64,000 nucleotides of DNA from Sutcliffiella horikoshii (GCF_019931755.1 NZ_CP082918.1:3390001-3454000), one strand, 5' to 3'; positions 1 to 9,739 are shown, numbered from the stretch's first letter. Numbers and translations are program-made. Notes: a model not told the origin generated them from the sequence alone.

Positions 1-2
1 GC

Positions 3-1232
3 TATTTCCTTGATGAAGTAGCAACAAAGATAATTGATTTAGAGGACGGGGAGATTTACACTTACCACACCAATTACAGTGGTTTCCTTAAGGAAAAAGA
101 AGAACGTCTGCTGTTGGAATTCTCGGCCTATCAAGAACAGCAGAAAAAAATGAAAAAGATGAAAGAAGCAATCAAACGTTTGAAAGAATGGGCGAATCAG
201 AGCAATCCGCCCAATGCTGCCATGCACCGCCGCGCGAAAAGCATGGAAAAAGCATTAAATAGAATGGAAAAGTTAAAACGTCCTATTCTTGAAAGAAAGG
301 CAATGGGCCTTCAATTTGATGCCACAGATCGCAGTGGAAAAAATGTTGTCATAATGGAAAAGGTAAGTAAAGCTTTTGGTACGAAAACTCTTTTCCAAGA
401 CATTGATCTTGCGGTTTATTTTAGAGAACGGGCTGCCATTGTTGGTCAGAATGGTACGGGGAAATCTACTCTGTTAAAGATTTTACTTGGAGAACTAGAC
501 GTGGATAGTGGTTTAGTGAAACTTGGCAGTAATGCAAAAGTCGGCTATCTTTCTCAGCACATCAAGGCCAGTAACCCAAAACAAACATTAATAGAAGCTT
601 TCCGTGAGGACATTTCCATCACCTTGGAACAAGCAAGACATGTATTAGCAAAATTCTTATTCTATGGACCTGCTGTATTCAAGAAGGTGGAAAATTTAAG
701 CGGCGGCGAAAAAATGCGCTTGCGTCTGGCACAGCTCATGCACCAAGACATCAATCTGCTAATATTAGATGAGCCGACAAACCACCTGGACATAGATTCC
801 CGCGAAGTGCTAGAAGAAGCATTGGAGGAGTTCGACGGCACCATCCTCGCTGTCTCCCATGACCGGTACTTCTTAAATAAGTATTTTGAGAAAACATGCT
901 GGTTAGAAGATGGGGAGATCGTTACCTTTGAAGGGAACTATCAGTATGCGCGGGAGAAGCGGGAGGAATTGGAGAGGAAAAAGGTTGTGGAACTACCTGA
1001 AATCACCAAAATTGAGCAAAAGAAAAAGCACTTGGTTTATGAAGCGAGCGAAAAAAGATGCTACGAAGAATTTGAAAAGCAATTAGAAGATTTGGAAACA
1101 GAGATAGTTAAGTTGGAAACTCTGATGAACAATGAAGAGGATTTACTTACACTTCAAAGGCTGCAAGATGAACTAACCGTCTTAGAAACAGAAAGAGACT
1201 CTTTATATATAAAATTAGAAGAAATCCTTTAG
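3..1232 (+). CDS. ABC-F family ATPase, 5' end outside window
   Basis: The C-terminal part of an ABC-F protein, a soluble ABC ATPase without membrane domains that acts on ribosomes (translation factor or antibiotic resistance type). The reading frame is open from base 3 and begins with YFLDEV, the typical end of the first ABC domain (SHDRYFLDEV), so the true start lies upstream of the window; the TTG at 114 is internal. A charged linker follows (about 114-290), then a second ABC domain with Walker A GQNGTGKST near 444, signature LSGGE near 697 and Walker B LLILDEPTNHLD near 760. A coiled-coil C-terminal extension rich in Glu and Lys ends the protein. I cannot assign it to one B. subtilis ABC-F paralogue (YdiF, YfmM, YfmR, YkpA or VmlR). 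Confidence 0.93.
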   Translation, partial: YFLDEVATKIIDLEDGEIYTYHTNYSGFLKEKEERLLLEFSAYQEQQKKMKKMKEAIKRLKEWANQSNPPNAAMHRRAKSMEKALNRMEKLKRPILERKAMGLQFDATDRSGKNVVIMEKVSKAFGTKTLFQDIDLAVYFRERAAIVGQNGTGKSTLLKILLGELDVDSGLVKLGSNAKVGYLSQHIKASNPKQTLIEAFREDISITLEQARHVLAKFLFYGPAVFKKVENLSGGEKMRLRLAQLMHQDINLLILDEPTNHLDIDSREVLEEALEEFDGTILAVSHDRYFLNKYFEKTCWLEDGEIVTFEGNYQYAREKREELERKKVVELPEITKIEQKKKHLVYEASEKRCYEEFEKQLEDLETEIVKLETLMNNEEDLLTLQRLQDELTVLETERDSLYIKLEEIL

Positions 1233-1236
1233 AATT

Positions 1237-1292
1237 AAAAACCGCCTAAGAATAGAGCTCTCAAAGAGCCTCATTCTCGGGCGGTTTTCTTT
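1237..1292. terminator. Bidirectional terminator between ABC-F gene and metK
   Basis: A hairpin whose outer arms are AAAACCGCC and GGCGGTTTT, with an inner AGAGCTCT-type stem, lies between two convergent stop codons. A-rich and T-rich flanks allow termination on both strands. Confidence 0.85.
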
Positions 1293-1302
1293 ATTAACTA
1301 TA

Positions 1303-2502
1303 TTAAGCGTTCGCTTGTTCTTTCAAAGCATCTGCTTTGTCTGTTTGCTCCCAAGGAAGATCCAGATCATTACGTCCGAAGTGGCCGTAAGCTGCAGTTT
1401 GCTTGTAGATAGGACGACGAAGGTCTAGCATTTTGATGATTCCTGCTGGACGAAGGTCGAAGTTATTGCGAACCAATTCAACTAATTTTTCTTCAGAAAC
1501 TTTACCAGTTCCGAAAGTATCAACTGCGATGGATACCGGTTGTGCAACACCGATCGCGTAAGCCAATTGAACTTCACACTTGTCAGCAAGTCCGCTTGCT
1601 ACGATGTTTTTAGCCACATAACGTGCAGCATATGCACCAGAGCGGTCTACTTTCGTTGCATCTTTACCGGAGAATGCTCCACCACCGTGGCGAGCGTATC
1701 CACCGTAAGTATCAACGATGATCTTACGTCCTGTAAGACCCGCATCCCCTTGTGGTCCACCGATTACGAAACGGCCAGTCGGGTTGATGAAGTATTTTGT
1801 GTTCTCGTCGATCAATTCAGCAGGAACTACCGGCTTGATTACGTATTCCTTGATGTTGCGTTGGATACGCTCCAAGGAAACCTCTGGGTGATGTTGAGTT
1901 GAAATTACGATTGTATCAATACGAACTGGTTGGTCGTTCTCATCATATTCCACTGTCACTTGCGTTTTACCGTCTGGACGTAAGTAAGGAAGAACCTCAT
2001 CTTTTCTCACTTCTGTTAAACGGCGAGAAAGCTTGTGCGCCAGTGAAATAGGTAATGGCATTAATTCTTTTGTTTCATTACAAGCATATCCGAACATTAG
2101 ACCTTGGTCTCCAGCTCCGATTGCTTCGATTTCTGCATCTGACATTTGACCTTCGCGAGCTTCTAACGCTTGGTCAACACCCATTGCGATGTCAGCAGAC
2201 TGCTCATCGATGGAAGTAAGTACCGCACAAGTTTCCGCATCAAAACCGTACTTTGCACGAGTATAACCGATGCCTTGGATTGTTTCACGAACAATTTTAG
2301 GAATATCTACATAAGTGGAAGTTGTAATTTCTCCAGCTACCAATACCAATCCAGTAGTAACGGATGTTTCACACGCTACACGTGCATTCGGATCATTTGT
2401 TAGGATTGCATCCAGGATAGAATCGGAAATTTGGTCACAAATTTTATCCGGATGGCCTTCCGTTACGGACTCAGAAGTAAATAAACGACGTTGTTTAGTC
2501 AT
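1303..2502 (-). CDS. metK: S-adenosylmethionine synthetase
   Basis: Makes S-adenosylmethionine from methionine and ATP in the cytosol. The 399-residue protein has the usual MetK length. Family motifs are visible: GHPDKICDQ near the N-terminus, [12 protein letters not shown] in the middle and the glycine-rich GGGAFSGKD with downstream KVDRSGAY. I place the start at the ATG at 2502, giving [13 protein letters not shown], because AAGGAGGAAC lies just upstream; an in-frame start at 2553 would add 17 residues not found in the family. It is divergent from pckA, as in B. subtilis, and is preceded by an S-box riboswitch, so it should be switched off when SAM is plentiful. Confidence 0.98.
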   Translation of the reverse strand: MTKQRRLFTSESVTEGHPDKICDQISDSILDAILTNDPNARVACETSVTTGLVLVAGEITTSTYVDIPKIVRETIQGIGYTRAKYGFDAETCAVLTSIDEQSADIAMGVDQALEAREGQMSDAEIEAIGAGDQGLMFGYACNETKELMPLPISLAHKLSRRLTEVRKDEVLPYLRPDGKTQVTVEYDENDQPVRIDTIVISTQHHPEVSLERIQRNIKEYVIKPVVPAELIDENTKYFINPTGRFVIGGPQGDAGLTGRKIIVDTYGGYARHGGGAFSGKDATKVDRSGAYAARYVAKNIVASGLADKCEVQLAYAIGVAQPVSIAVDTFGTGKVSEEKLVELVRNNFDLRPAGIIKMLDLRRPIYKQTAAYGHFGRNDLDLPWEQTDKADALKEQANA

Positions 2503-2621
2503 TAAAAAAAGTTCCTCCTTTTTGTTTATGAAAAGCGTTTGACTTCTCTTCACGTACAGCAGTTATATTTGATACGGATCTCAGTTCCTATTGTGATGTT
2601 CTATGTTATCTTGTGTAAAAA

Positions 2622-2656
2622 TAGAAAAAACCTTCCCACAAAATTGAGGAAAGGTT
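2622..2656 (-). terminator. Intrinsic terminator of the metK SAM riboswitch
   Basis: On the minus strand AAACCTTTCC and GGAAGGTTT form a stem followed by a run of T. It lies between the S-box aptamer and metK, which is the place of the expression platform that ends transcription when SAM is bound. Confidence 0.88.
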
Positions 2657-2679
2657 TGATGTCGAGAATTAGCCTTTCA

Positions 2680-2849
2680 CTCTTATCGGTCAAGGTCATA
2701 GCCTTGCTCAGGTTTAGCACCTTTTCTCAAGCGACCAATAACATTGGCCTAATACAAAACAGCGGCGTGCTTTTTCGCGCTCGCTCATCCTTTGAGCAGG
2801 TTGCTGGGTTTCATAGGGCCTGTCCCTCCACCAGCTCGGAATAAGAGTA
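2680..2849 (-). promoter_or_regulatory. SAM-I (S-box) riboswitch aptamer
   Basis: The minus strand carries the conserved S-box core: ACTCTTAT ... GGTGGAGGGACAGGCCC ... ATGAAACCCAGCAACC ... GGTGCTAAACCTG ... GATAAGAGT. The outer ACTCTTAT/GATAAGAGT pair closes stem P1. It sits directly upstream of metK with a terminator in between. In Bacillus this RNA binds SAM and stops transcription of methionine and SAM genes. The P3 hairpin is somewhat long. Confidence 0.96.
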
Positions 2850-2864
2850 TCCGTTCAAGGTTCT

Positions 2865-2894
2865 ATATTAGCGTACTAAAACCTTTCATGTCAA
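2865..2894 (-). promoter_or_regulatory. SigA-type promoter of metK
   Basis: On the minus strand TTGACA (2894-2889) and TAATAT (2870-2865) are separated by 18 bases. Transcription would begin about ten bases before the S-box aptamer, which is the expected geometry. Confidence 0.75.
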
Positions 2895-3169
2895 CAAAAA
2901 AGAGAAATAATTCGACATCAATTTACAGGAAATAATTACTTCCTTTTATGTAGATCTTTTATCTTGAAAAATCTCATTATCATTTTCTTTTACTTCTGGT
3001 TGGCAAGGTTTATAATGGGAGAGGACATTTGGTGAAAATTTTAGTGGACAAGCTTAGAAATGACAACGCTTTCAATCAGTTAATCTAATGCTATTCCACT
3101 TGGATAAGCCTCTTTTTCACAAAATGTTAACGAATTCCTATAAATTTTCATAAAATAAGCTAATTAGTA

Positions 3170-3197
3170 TGGACTATTAAGTTAAATGTGTTATACT
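3170..3197 (+). promoter_or_regulatory. Candidate promoter of pckA
   Basis: TGGACT at 3170 and TATACT at 3192, 16 bases apart, lie about 55 bases upstream of the pckA start. The rest of 2895-3169 is AT-rich; I see no gene there. Confidence 0.5.
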
Positions 3198-3252
3198 TTT
3201 TAACAGATGAGAAAATAAATAAGCAAATTATATAATCAAAGGAGAGTTATCC

Positions 3253-4842
3253 ATGATGAAAACGGTTGGGATTGATAATGGGTTAACAAAATTAATTTAC
3301 GGAAGCAACACGCATGTTCAACTGTCTGTTCCTCAATTGGTAGAAAAGATATTAAACCGTAACGAAGGCTGCCTGACCTCAACTGGTGCAGTACTCGCAA
3401 CGACTGGCAAATACACGGGTCGCTCCCCTAAAGATAAATTTATTGTAGAAGAAGAAATCAGCAAAGATAAAATTGACTGGGGTACCGTCAACGCGCCTAT
3501 CTCTGAAGAAGTATTTGATCGCCTATATAACAAAGTTCTCACATACTTAGAAAACAAAGAAGAAGTATTTGTATTCAAAGGCTTCGCTGGCGCCGATGAA
3601 AAATATCAATTGCCAATCCAAGTAATCAACGAATTCGCATGGCACAACCTTTTTGCACAACAGTTATTTATTAAGCCAAATGAAGAGCAATTGGCAAAAC
3701 ATGAAACCGCATTCAGCATTGTTTCTGCTCCGAATTTCAAAGCAGATCCTGTCATAGACGGAACAAATTCAGAAGCATTCATCATTATTTCCTTCAGCAA
3801 ACGCATTGTTCTGATCGGTGGTACAGAATATGCCGGAGAAATGAAAAAGTCCATTTTCTCTGTAATGAATTATCTTCTTCCGGAAAACGGAATTATGCCA
3901 ATGCACTGCTCGGCAAACGTAGGACGCGAAGGCGATGTAGCATTATTCTTCGGTCTTTCCGGTACAGGTAAAACAACGCTATCTGCTGACCCGAACCGTA
4001 AACTTATCGGAGACGACGAGCACGGCTGGTCTAACACAGGCGTATTTAACATTGAAGGCGGATGCTATGCTAAATGCATCGGTCTGACTCGTGAAAAAGA
4101 ACCGCAAATCTTTGACGCAATCCGTTTTGGCTCAGTCCTTGAAAATGTGGTCATTGATGGTCAATCAAGAATTGCTGACTATGAAAACTCCACGTTAACA
4201 GAAAATACACGTGCAGCTTACTCATTGGATGCAATGGACAATATCGTTCAACCAAGCATTGCCGGTCACCCAAATACCATCGTCTTTTTAACAGCCGATG
4301 CAACTGGCGTATTGCCTCCAATCTCTAAGCTATCAAAAGAACAGGCAATGTTCCACTTCCTAAGTGGTTACACAAGTAAACTTGCAGGCACAGAGCGTGG
4401 AATCACATCACCACAAGCAACTTTCTCTACTTGCTTTGGTTCACCATTCCTGCCGCTTCCTGCTACTACTTATGCGGAGATGCTTGGCAAGAAAATTGAT
4501 GAGCACAACGTACAGGTTTACCTTGTTAACACAGGCTGGACTGGCGGGGAGTATGGCGTTGGAAGCCGCATGAAGCTTTCTTACACAAGAGCTATGGTAC
4601 AGGCGGCACTTGAAGGCGACCTGACAAATGTGGAAGTAGAAACCGATCCATACTTCGGCGTTTCCATTCCAGTACATGTTCCAGGTGTACCTGACGAAGT
4701 GTTACAACCGAAGAAAACATGGCATAACGAAGAAAAATACGACCAGTTTGCTCGCGAGCTCGCAGGAAAGTTCAAAGCGAACTTCAAGAAGTTTGAAAAT
4801 GTACCTGCGGAAGTCCTTGAGTTGGGCGGACCTACGGTATAA
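3253..4842 (+). CDS. pckA: Phosphoenolpyruvate carboxykinase (ATP)
   Basis: Converts oxaloacetate and ATP to phosphoenolpyruvate and CO2, the first committed step of gluconeogenesis. The 529-residue protein has the usual bacterial length. The kinase P-loop [13 protein letters not shown] is near residue 236, HCSANVG precedes it, GRSPKDKF lies near residue 55 and the active-site GDDEHGW follows the P-loop. Translation starts at ATGATG with GGAGAG eleven bases upstream; the second ATG is possible. It is monocistronic between its own promoter region and a strong terminator, and divergent from metK as in B. subtilis. Confidence 0.98.
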   Translation: MMKTVGIDNGLTKLIYGSNTHVQLSVPQLVEKILNRNEGCLTSTGAVLATTGKYTGRSPKDKFIVEEEISKDKIDWGTVNAPISEEVFDRLYNKVLTYLENKEEVFVFKGFAGADEKYQLPIQVINEFAWHNLFAQQLFIKPNEEQLAKHETAFSIVSAPNFKADPVIDGTNSEAFIIISFSKRIVLIGGTEYAGEMKKSIFSVMNYLLPENGIMPMHCSANVGREGDVALFFGLSGTGKTTLSADPNRKLIGDDEHGWSNTGVFNIEGGCYAKCIGLTREKEPQIFDAIRFGSVLENVVIDGQSRIADYENSTLTENTRAAYSLDAMDNIVQPSIAGHPNTIVFLTADATGVLPPISKLSKEQAMFHFLSGYTSKLAGTERGITSPQATFSTCFGSPFLPLPATTYAEMLGKKIDEHNVQVYLVNTGWTGGEYGVGSRMKLSYTRAMVQAALEGDLTNVEVETDPYFGVSIPVHVPGVPDEVLQPKKTWHNEEKYDQFARELAGKFKANFKKFENVPAEVLELGGPTV

Positions 4843-4858
4843 TAATTATAAATGTTTT

Positions 4859-4897
4859 AGGCCAACCAAGGCTTTGAGAGACTTGGTTGGCCTTCTA
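4859..4897 (+). terminator. pckA terminator
   Basis: AGGCCAACCAAG pairs with CTTGGTTGGCCT, followed by TTCTAGTTT, 16 bases after the pckA stop. Confidence 0.85.
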
Positions 4898-4904
4898 GTT
4901 TATG

Positions 4905-5350
4905 GGGGGACGTTTAGAAGAACCCCCTATATGACTGTTTTCATGTTTTTAGTGGGGGTTCGGGCGTATAGAGCTGTCCTATTTAACCGTTTCCCTCTTT
5001 CTCTTGGGTGTTCGGGCATATAGAGCCGTTCTATTTGACTGTTTCCCTCTTTCTCATCGGCGTTCGGGCGTATAGAGCCGTTCTATTTGACCGTTTCCTT
5101 CTTTCTCATCGGCGTTCGGGCGTATAGAGCCGTTCTATTTGACCGTTTCCTTCTTTCTCATCGGCGTTCGGGCGTATAGGATGTTCCCTCTACAACCGTT
5201 TTCCCTTTCCACACCGCGTTTCGGGCGTTGAGAAGCTCCCTCTACTACCGTTTTCCCTTTCCACACCGCGTTTCGGGCGTTGAGAAGCTCCCTCTACTAC
5301 CGTTTTCCCTTTCCACACCGCGTTTCGGGCGTTGAGAAGCTCCCTCTCCC
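4905..5350. repeat. 52-bp tandem repeat array, two subtypes
   Basis: The core TTCGGGCG recurs at 4959, 5011, 5063, 5115, 5167, 5220, 5272 and 5324, a period of 52 with one 53 step. The first copies share GTATAGAGCCGTTCTATT and CCGTTTCC; from 5185 on the unit changes to a second type with GTTGAGAAGCTCCCTCTAC and CCCTTTCCACACC. A degenerate copy precedes 4959. There are no unique spacers and 52 is not a multiple of three, so it is neither a CRISPR nor a coding repeat. It fills the space between the pckA terminator and the 3' end of the esterase gene. Confidence 0.93.
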
Positions 5351-5358
5351 CCTATCAG

Positions 5359-6129
5359 TCACTGTTCCTTCATCCATCTTGTCAACCGCGCCACTATCCT
5401 CCGATTCTCCTGCGGAGGAAAATAATGCGTGTACTCCGAATAATACCACGCTTCCACCTTCTTCCCCATCTCCTTTGCACACTTTTCCAACCTATAAGAA
5501 TGCTCAATAGAAACGTTCTTATCCTGCTCCCCATGAATAATCAATATTGGTGCATCCAGCCGCTCAAGCTCCAACAGAGGTGTCCGCCATTCATATCGCT
5601 CAGGATATTTATTCGGAGTCCCACCTATTACCCGTTTCATCATACGTCGCAAGTCCACTCTCTCCTCGTAAGTCAAAAACATATCAGACACTCCGCCCCA
5701 GGATACAACCGAACACACTTCAGGAAATTCAATTCCTGTCATCAAAGCCATCACACCGCCACGAGAGAAACCGAACACATGAATACGATCAGCTTTCACT
5801 TTTTCATGGCCCGCTAACAACTTAAAAGCAGAAAACGCATCCTCCCTGTCATCCCCAGCAAAGTCCTCATTTCCCTCTCCGCCTTGATTGCCACGGTAAA
5901 ATGGCGCCATCACCACAAAGCCTTCTGAAGCAAATTGAACGATGCGGCCAACACGAACCTGTCCGACATTTTTAATGCCGCCTCTTAAATATAGAAATCC
6001 ATCATACTCCCCTTCCGCTTTCGGTTCTGCCATCAAACCCTTTACCTTTAGGCCGCTGCTATAATAGGTGACCGTAAAGACATTGATATGCGGACTAGGT
6101 GATGGATATGGAGTTTTTTCAACAATCAT
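5359..6129 (-). CDS. ytmA: Alpha/beta hydrolase (YtmA-like, prolyl oligopeptidase fold)
   Basis: A cytosolic alpha/beta hydrolase of unknown substrate, the likely counterpart of B. subtilis YtmA by sequence and by its place beside pckA and ytlA. With a start at 6129 it has 256 residues: nucleophile Ser122 in GFSRGG, acid Asp203 in HGEQDKN and base His235 in YTHYFPP form a complete triad; YLRGG near residue 47 would form the oxyanion region. The start is uncertain: ATG 6129 gives MIVEKTPYPSPS like the family, but the best ribosome binding site (AAGGGGG near 6150) fits a TTG at 6141, and an upstream ATG at 6171 has no such site. The stop codon lies only a few bases from the 52-bp repeat array. 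Confidence 0.88.
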   Translation of the reverse strand: MIVEKTPYPSPSPHINVFTVTYYSSGLKVKGLMAEPKAEGEYDGFLYLRGGIKNVGQVRVGRIVQFASEGFVVMAPFYRGNQGGEGNEDFAGDDREDAFSAFKLLAGHEKVKADRIHVFGFSRGGVMALMTGIEFPEVCSVVSWGGVSDMFLTYEERVDLRRMMKRVIGGTPNKYPERYEWRTPLLELERLDAPILIIHGEQDKNVSIEHSYRLEKCAKEMGKKVEAWYYSEYTHYFPPQENRRIVARLTRWMKEQ

Positions 6130-6252
6130 CCCGTCTTGCAAAATATTGCCCCCTTTTGACGCACTAGGCATTCACACATATTTAGCCCAAATCATACGCT
6201 AATCTATAAAAACATACAAAGCATATGCCCACAATTTCTGAGGAGGTAGAAC

Positions 6253-7248
6253 ATGAAAGGTTTACGTTTAACGTTAAGTATTTTATTATCTTTTGCTTTA
6301 ATTGCTGCCCTTGCAGCTTGCGGTGGAGGCAAAACAGAGAAGGTCCGGATTGCAGAAGTTACCCGCTCTATTTTTTATGCTCCCCAATATGTTGCGATTG
6401 AAAAAGGATTTTTTGAAGAAGAAGGCTTGGAGGTTGAATTAACGACCACTTGGGGCGGAGACAAAACGATGACCACCTTATTGGCTGATGGTGCAGATGT
6501 GGCATTGGTGGGATCTGAGACGTCCATCTATGTGTATGCGCAAGGCTCCAATGACCCGATCATCAACTTTGCCCAACTAACCCAAACAGATGGAACTTTT
6601 TTAGTGTCCAGAGAAAAGCTTGATAATTTTGCGTGGGATGATTTAAAAGGCAGTACATTCCTGGGCCAGCGTAAAGGCGGCATGCCTCAAATGGCAGGGG
6701 AATTCGTCCTCAAAAAACACGGCATTGACCCACAAAATGATTTGAACCTCATCCAAAACGTTGACTTTGCCAACATCCCTAGTGCTTTCGCTTCCGGCAC
6801 AGGTGAATTCGTTCAGCTATTTGAACCACAAGCAAGTATTTTTGAAGCGGAAGGCATCGGATATATCGTCGCTTCCTTTGGGGAAGAGTCGGGTCATCTG
6901 CCATATACGACCTTTATGGCGAAAGAAAGCTATCTAAAAGAGAACCCTGAGACAGCAGAGAAATTCACCCGTGCGCTTTATAAAGCTCAACAATGGGTCG
7001 AAAATAACCCGGCATCTGAGACTGCCAAAGTCATTCTCCCGTATTTCGAGGATACATCGGTAGAGTTGATCGCAACCGTTATTGACCGCTATAAGAGTCA
7101 AGGTTCTTTCGCCACTGACCCTATCCTGGATCAAGAAGAGTGGGATAACCTACAAAACATCATGGATACAGCCGGGGAACTTCCACAATACGTGGAATAC
7201 GATACGTTAGTAAATACAACCATTGCAGAAGAGGTAATGGAAGAATAG
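6253..7248 (+). CDS. ytlA: ABC importer substrate-binding lipoprotein (NMT1/SsuA type)
   Basis: Extracellular solute-binding protein of an ABC importer. The N-terminus is a lipoprotein signal peptide with the lipobox LAAC and the acylated Cys23, then a glycine stretch. The mature part has the NMT1/THI5-like fold signatures: FYAPQYVAIEKGFFEEEGLEVEL near residue 38 and a GADVALVGSE segment. Family members bind thiamine precursors, sulfonates, nitrate or related compounds, and the sequence does not decide which. It starts at ATG 6253 after GAGGAGGTAGAAC and heads an operon with the ATPase 11 bases downstream and the permease overlapping that. No riboswitch is visible upstream. Confidence 0.93.
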   Translation: MKGLRLTLSILLSFALIAALAACGGGKTEKVRIAEVTRSIFYAPQYVAIEKGFFEEEGLEVELTTTWGGDKTMTTLLADGADVALVGSETSIYVYAQGSNDPIINFAQLTQTDGTFLVSREKLDNFAWDDLKGSTFLGQRKGGMPQMAGEFVLKKHGIDPQNDLNLIQNVDFANIPSAFASGTGEFVQLFEPQASIFEAEGIGYIVASFGEESGHLPYTTFMAKESYLKENPETAEKFTRALYKAQQWVENNPASETAKVILPYFEDTSVELIATVIDRYKSQGSFATDPILDQEEWDNLQNIMDTAGELPQYVEYDTLVNTTIAEEVMEE

Positions 7249-7259
7249 GATGATGAACG

Positions 7260-8039
7260 ATGAGTTTATTATCAATCAATAATATAGAACACATCTATTT
7301 TACACCGGAACGGGCTACAAAGGTGCTTGAAGACATCTCCATCACTATCGAGGAAGGGGAATTCATCTCCTTTCTCGGCCCTAGCGGCTGTGGGAAGACG
7401 ACACTTCTGTCGATCATTGCAGGCCTCCTTAAACCAACAGAGGGGTCTGTACTTTTAGGCGGCAGGCCTTCCAAGGACTGCGTAGCGGACATCGGCTATA
7501 TGCTGCAGCAGGATTATCTTTTCCCATGGAAGACCATTGAGGAGAATGTACTGCTGGGGTTGAATATCGCCAACAAACGGTCAAAACCAAATATAGACAA
7601 AACCTTGCAACTCTTAAAAGACATGGGACTGCCGGATGTTGAAAAGTTGTATCCACCTCAGTTATCAGGTGGAATGAGGCAACGTGCAGCACTTGTCCGA
7701 ACGCTTGCCACCGACCCTCAGCTCCTTCTTCTCGACGAACCATTTTCAGCACTGGACTATCAGACAAAGCTAAAGCTTGAGGATTTAGTCTTTACCACAC
7801 TCAAATCATTTAAAAAAACCGCGCTGCTCGTCACCCATGATATCGGTGAAGCGATAGCAATGAGTGACCGAATCTTTCTGTTAAAAGCGAATCCTGGTCG
7901 ATTGGCGAAAACGTTTATAGTCCCGGAAGAATTAAAAAACATGATCCCATTTGAAGCAAGGCAGCATCCGGATTTCTCCTCCTTGTTCCAAAAGATTTGG
8001 AAGGAGTTGGAGCAACTTGAACAAGAAAGCGAACATTGA
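7260..8039 (+). CDS. ytlC: ABC importer ATPase
   Basis: Cytosolic ATPase that powers the importer formed with the neighbouring lipoprotein and permease. The 259-residue protein has Walker [10 protein letters not shown] (about residue 41), a Q-loop with [11 protein letters not shown], signature [11 protein letters not shown] (about 139), Walker [13 protein letters not shown] and the switch histidine in VTHDIGEA. It resembles the SsuB/TauB/ThiZ group. The gene starts 11 bases after the preceding stop; its 3' end contains the ribosome binding site and start of the permease gene. Confidence 0.93.
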   Translation: MSLLSINNIEHIYFTPERATKVLEDISITIEEGEFISFLGPSGCGKTTLLSIIAGLLKPTEGSVLLGGRPSKDCVADIGYMLQQDYLFPWKTIEENVLLGLNIANKRSKPNIDKTLQLLKDMGLPDVEKLYPPQLSGGMRQRAALVRTLATDPQLLLLDEPFSALDYQTKLKLEDLVFTTLKSFKKTALLVTHDIGEAIAMSDRIFLLKANPGRLAKTFIVPEELKNMIPFEARQHPDFSSLFQKIWKELEQLEQESEH

Positions 8040-8823
8040 TCTCCTTCATCAAGGATATTTAAAACAGCGTAAAAAGGTGACCTATCAGGTAAGACTGTAT
8101 CAGTTGATTATCTTCATCGTCTTTTTTTCCTCTTGGGAAATTGCCGGAAAAAACAGCTGGATCAATCCATTGCTGTTCAGTTATCCAAGTCGAATCTGGA
8201 ATCTGTTCATGGAGAAAATAAAAGATGGTACGCTGCTTTCCAATATCAGCATCACCGTTACCGAAACCATCTTCGGGTTTATTCTGGGGACACTCATCGG
8301 TACCATCATGGCTGCCATCCTTTGGTGGTCGCCGATGATTTCCAGAGTGCTTGAGCCATATCTAGTCATTCTGAATGCCATGCCTAAAGTCGCACTTGGC
8401 CCTATTTTAATTGTTGCCATTGGCCCTAATATGGGATCGATTATCACAATGGGAGCCATCATTTCTGTTATCATCACAACCATCGTCGTTTATACCGCCT
8501 TTAAAGAAGTGGATGATAACTATCTAAAAGTACTGAGGACCTTCGGAGCAACCCGCAGGCAGCTTTTTCAGCAAGCAGTCCTCCCAGCGTCCTACCCTAC
8601 TATTATTTCCACACTTAAGGTGAACGTTGGTTTGGCTTGGGTCGGAGTCATTGTCGGAGAATTTCTGGTCAGCTCCAAAGGACTAGGCTATATGATTATT
8701 TATGGGTTTCAAGTATTCAATTTCACCCTCGTCCTATTGAGCTTATTGATTATCGCAGTGTTTGCGACAATCATGTATCAACTAGTAGAGTACCTTGAAA
8801 AAAAACTTGTTAAACATTCGTAA
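8017..8823 (+). CDS. ytlD: ABC importer permease (BPD_transp_1)
   Basis: Membrane permease of the same importer, 268 residues with about six hydrophobic segments and the EAA-loop region [29 protein letters not shown] before the last segments. I place the start at TTG 8017, preceded by AAGGAG at 8001-8006 with good spacing, giving a 23-base overlap with the ATPase gene and suggesting coupled translation. A longer reading from ATG 7951 would add 22 residues that simply read through the ATPase gene in another frame. The stop is followed directly by a terminator. Confidence 0.9.
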   Translation: MNKKANIDLLHQGYLKQRKKVTYQVRLYQLIIFIVFFSSWEIAGKNSWINPLLFSYPSRIWNLFMEKIKDGTLLSNISITVTETIFGFILGTLIGTIMAAILWWSPMISRVLEPYLVILNAMPKVALGPILIVAIGPNMGSIITMGAIISVIITTIVVYTAFKEVDDNYLKVLRTFGATRRQLFQQAVLPASYPTIISTLKVNVGLAWVGVIVGEFLVSSKGLGYMIIYGFQVFNFTLVLLSLLIIAVFATIMYQLVEYLEKKLVKHS

Positions 8824-8868
8824 AAATAAAGAGCAACCCCTTAAATGGAGTTGCTCCTCTTTATTTTA
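8823..8868. terminator. Bidirectional terminator between ytlD and ytkD
   Basis: AATAAAGAGCAAC pairs with GTTGCTCCTCTTTATT around a short loop. On the minus strand the ytkD stop codon lies within the loop, so one arm is also the last codons of ytkD. Confidence 0.82.
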
Positions 8869-9314
8869 TCGAGACAATGTGTCAGTACATCATCTTTCAT
8901 AATGAAACTATATCGATTATCTTTTCTTATGTTTGCTGGTATCTCCTTCATGAGGACAGGCCCATTGGTTTCAAAATATGTAGACTGCTTTTCCAACTTA
9001 TCGATTACGGCAAAATAAACATTCTTAATAATGACTTTTTCTCTTCCATCCACTTTATACTGACCTATGTATTTCAACTGGGACACATGTCCACCTGTTT
9101 CTTCCTTTACTTCCCTGATTGCACCTTGATCGGCAGTTTCCCCGTCTTCCACTTTTCCCCCTGGAAACTCCATTCCCCTGTTCTTATGACTTGTCAACAG
9201 CCACTGATCTTGGTAACGGCAAATTACCCAGACGTGTTTGGGGTCTCGAGAAAAAGGATGGTCTTCAAAGGATAACATCACTCGGTTGTTATAAATATCT
9301 TCAAACTCATACAT
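8841..9314 (-). CDS. ytkD: Nudix hydrolase, YtkD-like nucleotide sanitising enzyme
   Basis: Nudix family pyrophosphohydrolase of 157 residues. B. subtilis YtkD hydrolyses oxidised guanine nucleotides and RNA 5' triphosphates; this gene is its positional and sequence counterpart. The Nudix box is intact at about residues 50-72: GGKVEDGETADQGAIREVKEETGG, with the REVKEE metal-binding core. GMEFPGGK precedes it. The start ATG has GGAG ten bases upstream. The 3' end is embedded in the shared terminator hairpin. Confidence 0.93.
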   Translation of the reverse strand: MYEFEDIYNNRVMLSFEDHPFSRDPKHVWVICRYQDQWLLTSHKNRGMEFPGGKVEDGETADQGAIREVKEETGGHVSQLKYIGQYKVDGREKVIIKNVYFAVIDKLEKQSTYFETNGPVLMKEIPANIRKDNRYSFIMKDDVLTHCLDKIKRSNSI

Positions 9315-9418
9315 ACTATCGAAACTCCAATATCTCTTTTTTCTTATTTATCTTATCATAGTAGCATCGAAAATGTGAGAGTCAAGTACCCCATTTAGAC
9401 CATCATTTCTAAAAAAAA

Positions 9419-9739
9419 TTATTCAATAATATCATCCATAAGCCCCTGATCTTTAATATGGGCCTTTGTTGCTTCATCACCAAGCTCATAGATCATCTTG
9501 AACGCCTGCTGCAATCCGTTATCATAGGCATCATTCTCGCGGTCATAATGATATTGAACAAACGGGATATGAGCCCGCCAAAAACCCTGCCAATCTGAAG
9601 AATAATTCTGATCAAATATTTCCCTTAATTGCGTTATTTCATCATCTGTTGCCTGTATTTGATAATCCCAAGAAGATGCTGTACTAACTTGTGAGATTGA
9701 ACCCTCTGCCAGTGAAATGTAGTATGTTTTACGCTCCAT
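9419..9739 (-). CDS. Conserved Bacillus protein of unknown function
   Basis: A 106-residue soluble acidic protein with no signal peptide or membrane segment. It contains SSDWQGFWRAHIPFVQYHYDREND in the middle and an alpha-helical C-terminus. I recognise similar small proteins in Bacillus, sometimes labelled hydrolase, but I see no catalytic motif to support that name. AAAGGGTGA lies upstream of the ATG. It stands between ytkD and the holin-like gene, all on the minus strand. Confidence 0.75.
   Translation of the reverse strand: MERKTYYISLAEGSISQVSTASSWDYQIQATDDEITQLREIFDQNYSSDWQGFWRAHIPFVQYHYDRENDAYDNGLQQAFKMIYELGDEATKAHIKDQGLMDDIIE

Noticed and set aside
114..116. TTG as the start of the ABC-F protein
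   Set aside because: The frame is open to the window edge and encodes the conserved end of the first ABC domain upstream.
2965..2995. GATAATGAGA-like sequence resembling a Fur box between metK and pckA
   Set aside because: Only one half-site is present; no inverted partner at the right spacing.
4905..5350. Regularly spaced repeats as a possible CRISPR array
   Set aside because: Units follow each other directly; there are no unique spacers between conserved repeats and no cas genes in the window.
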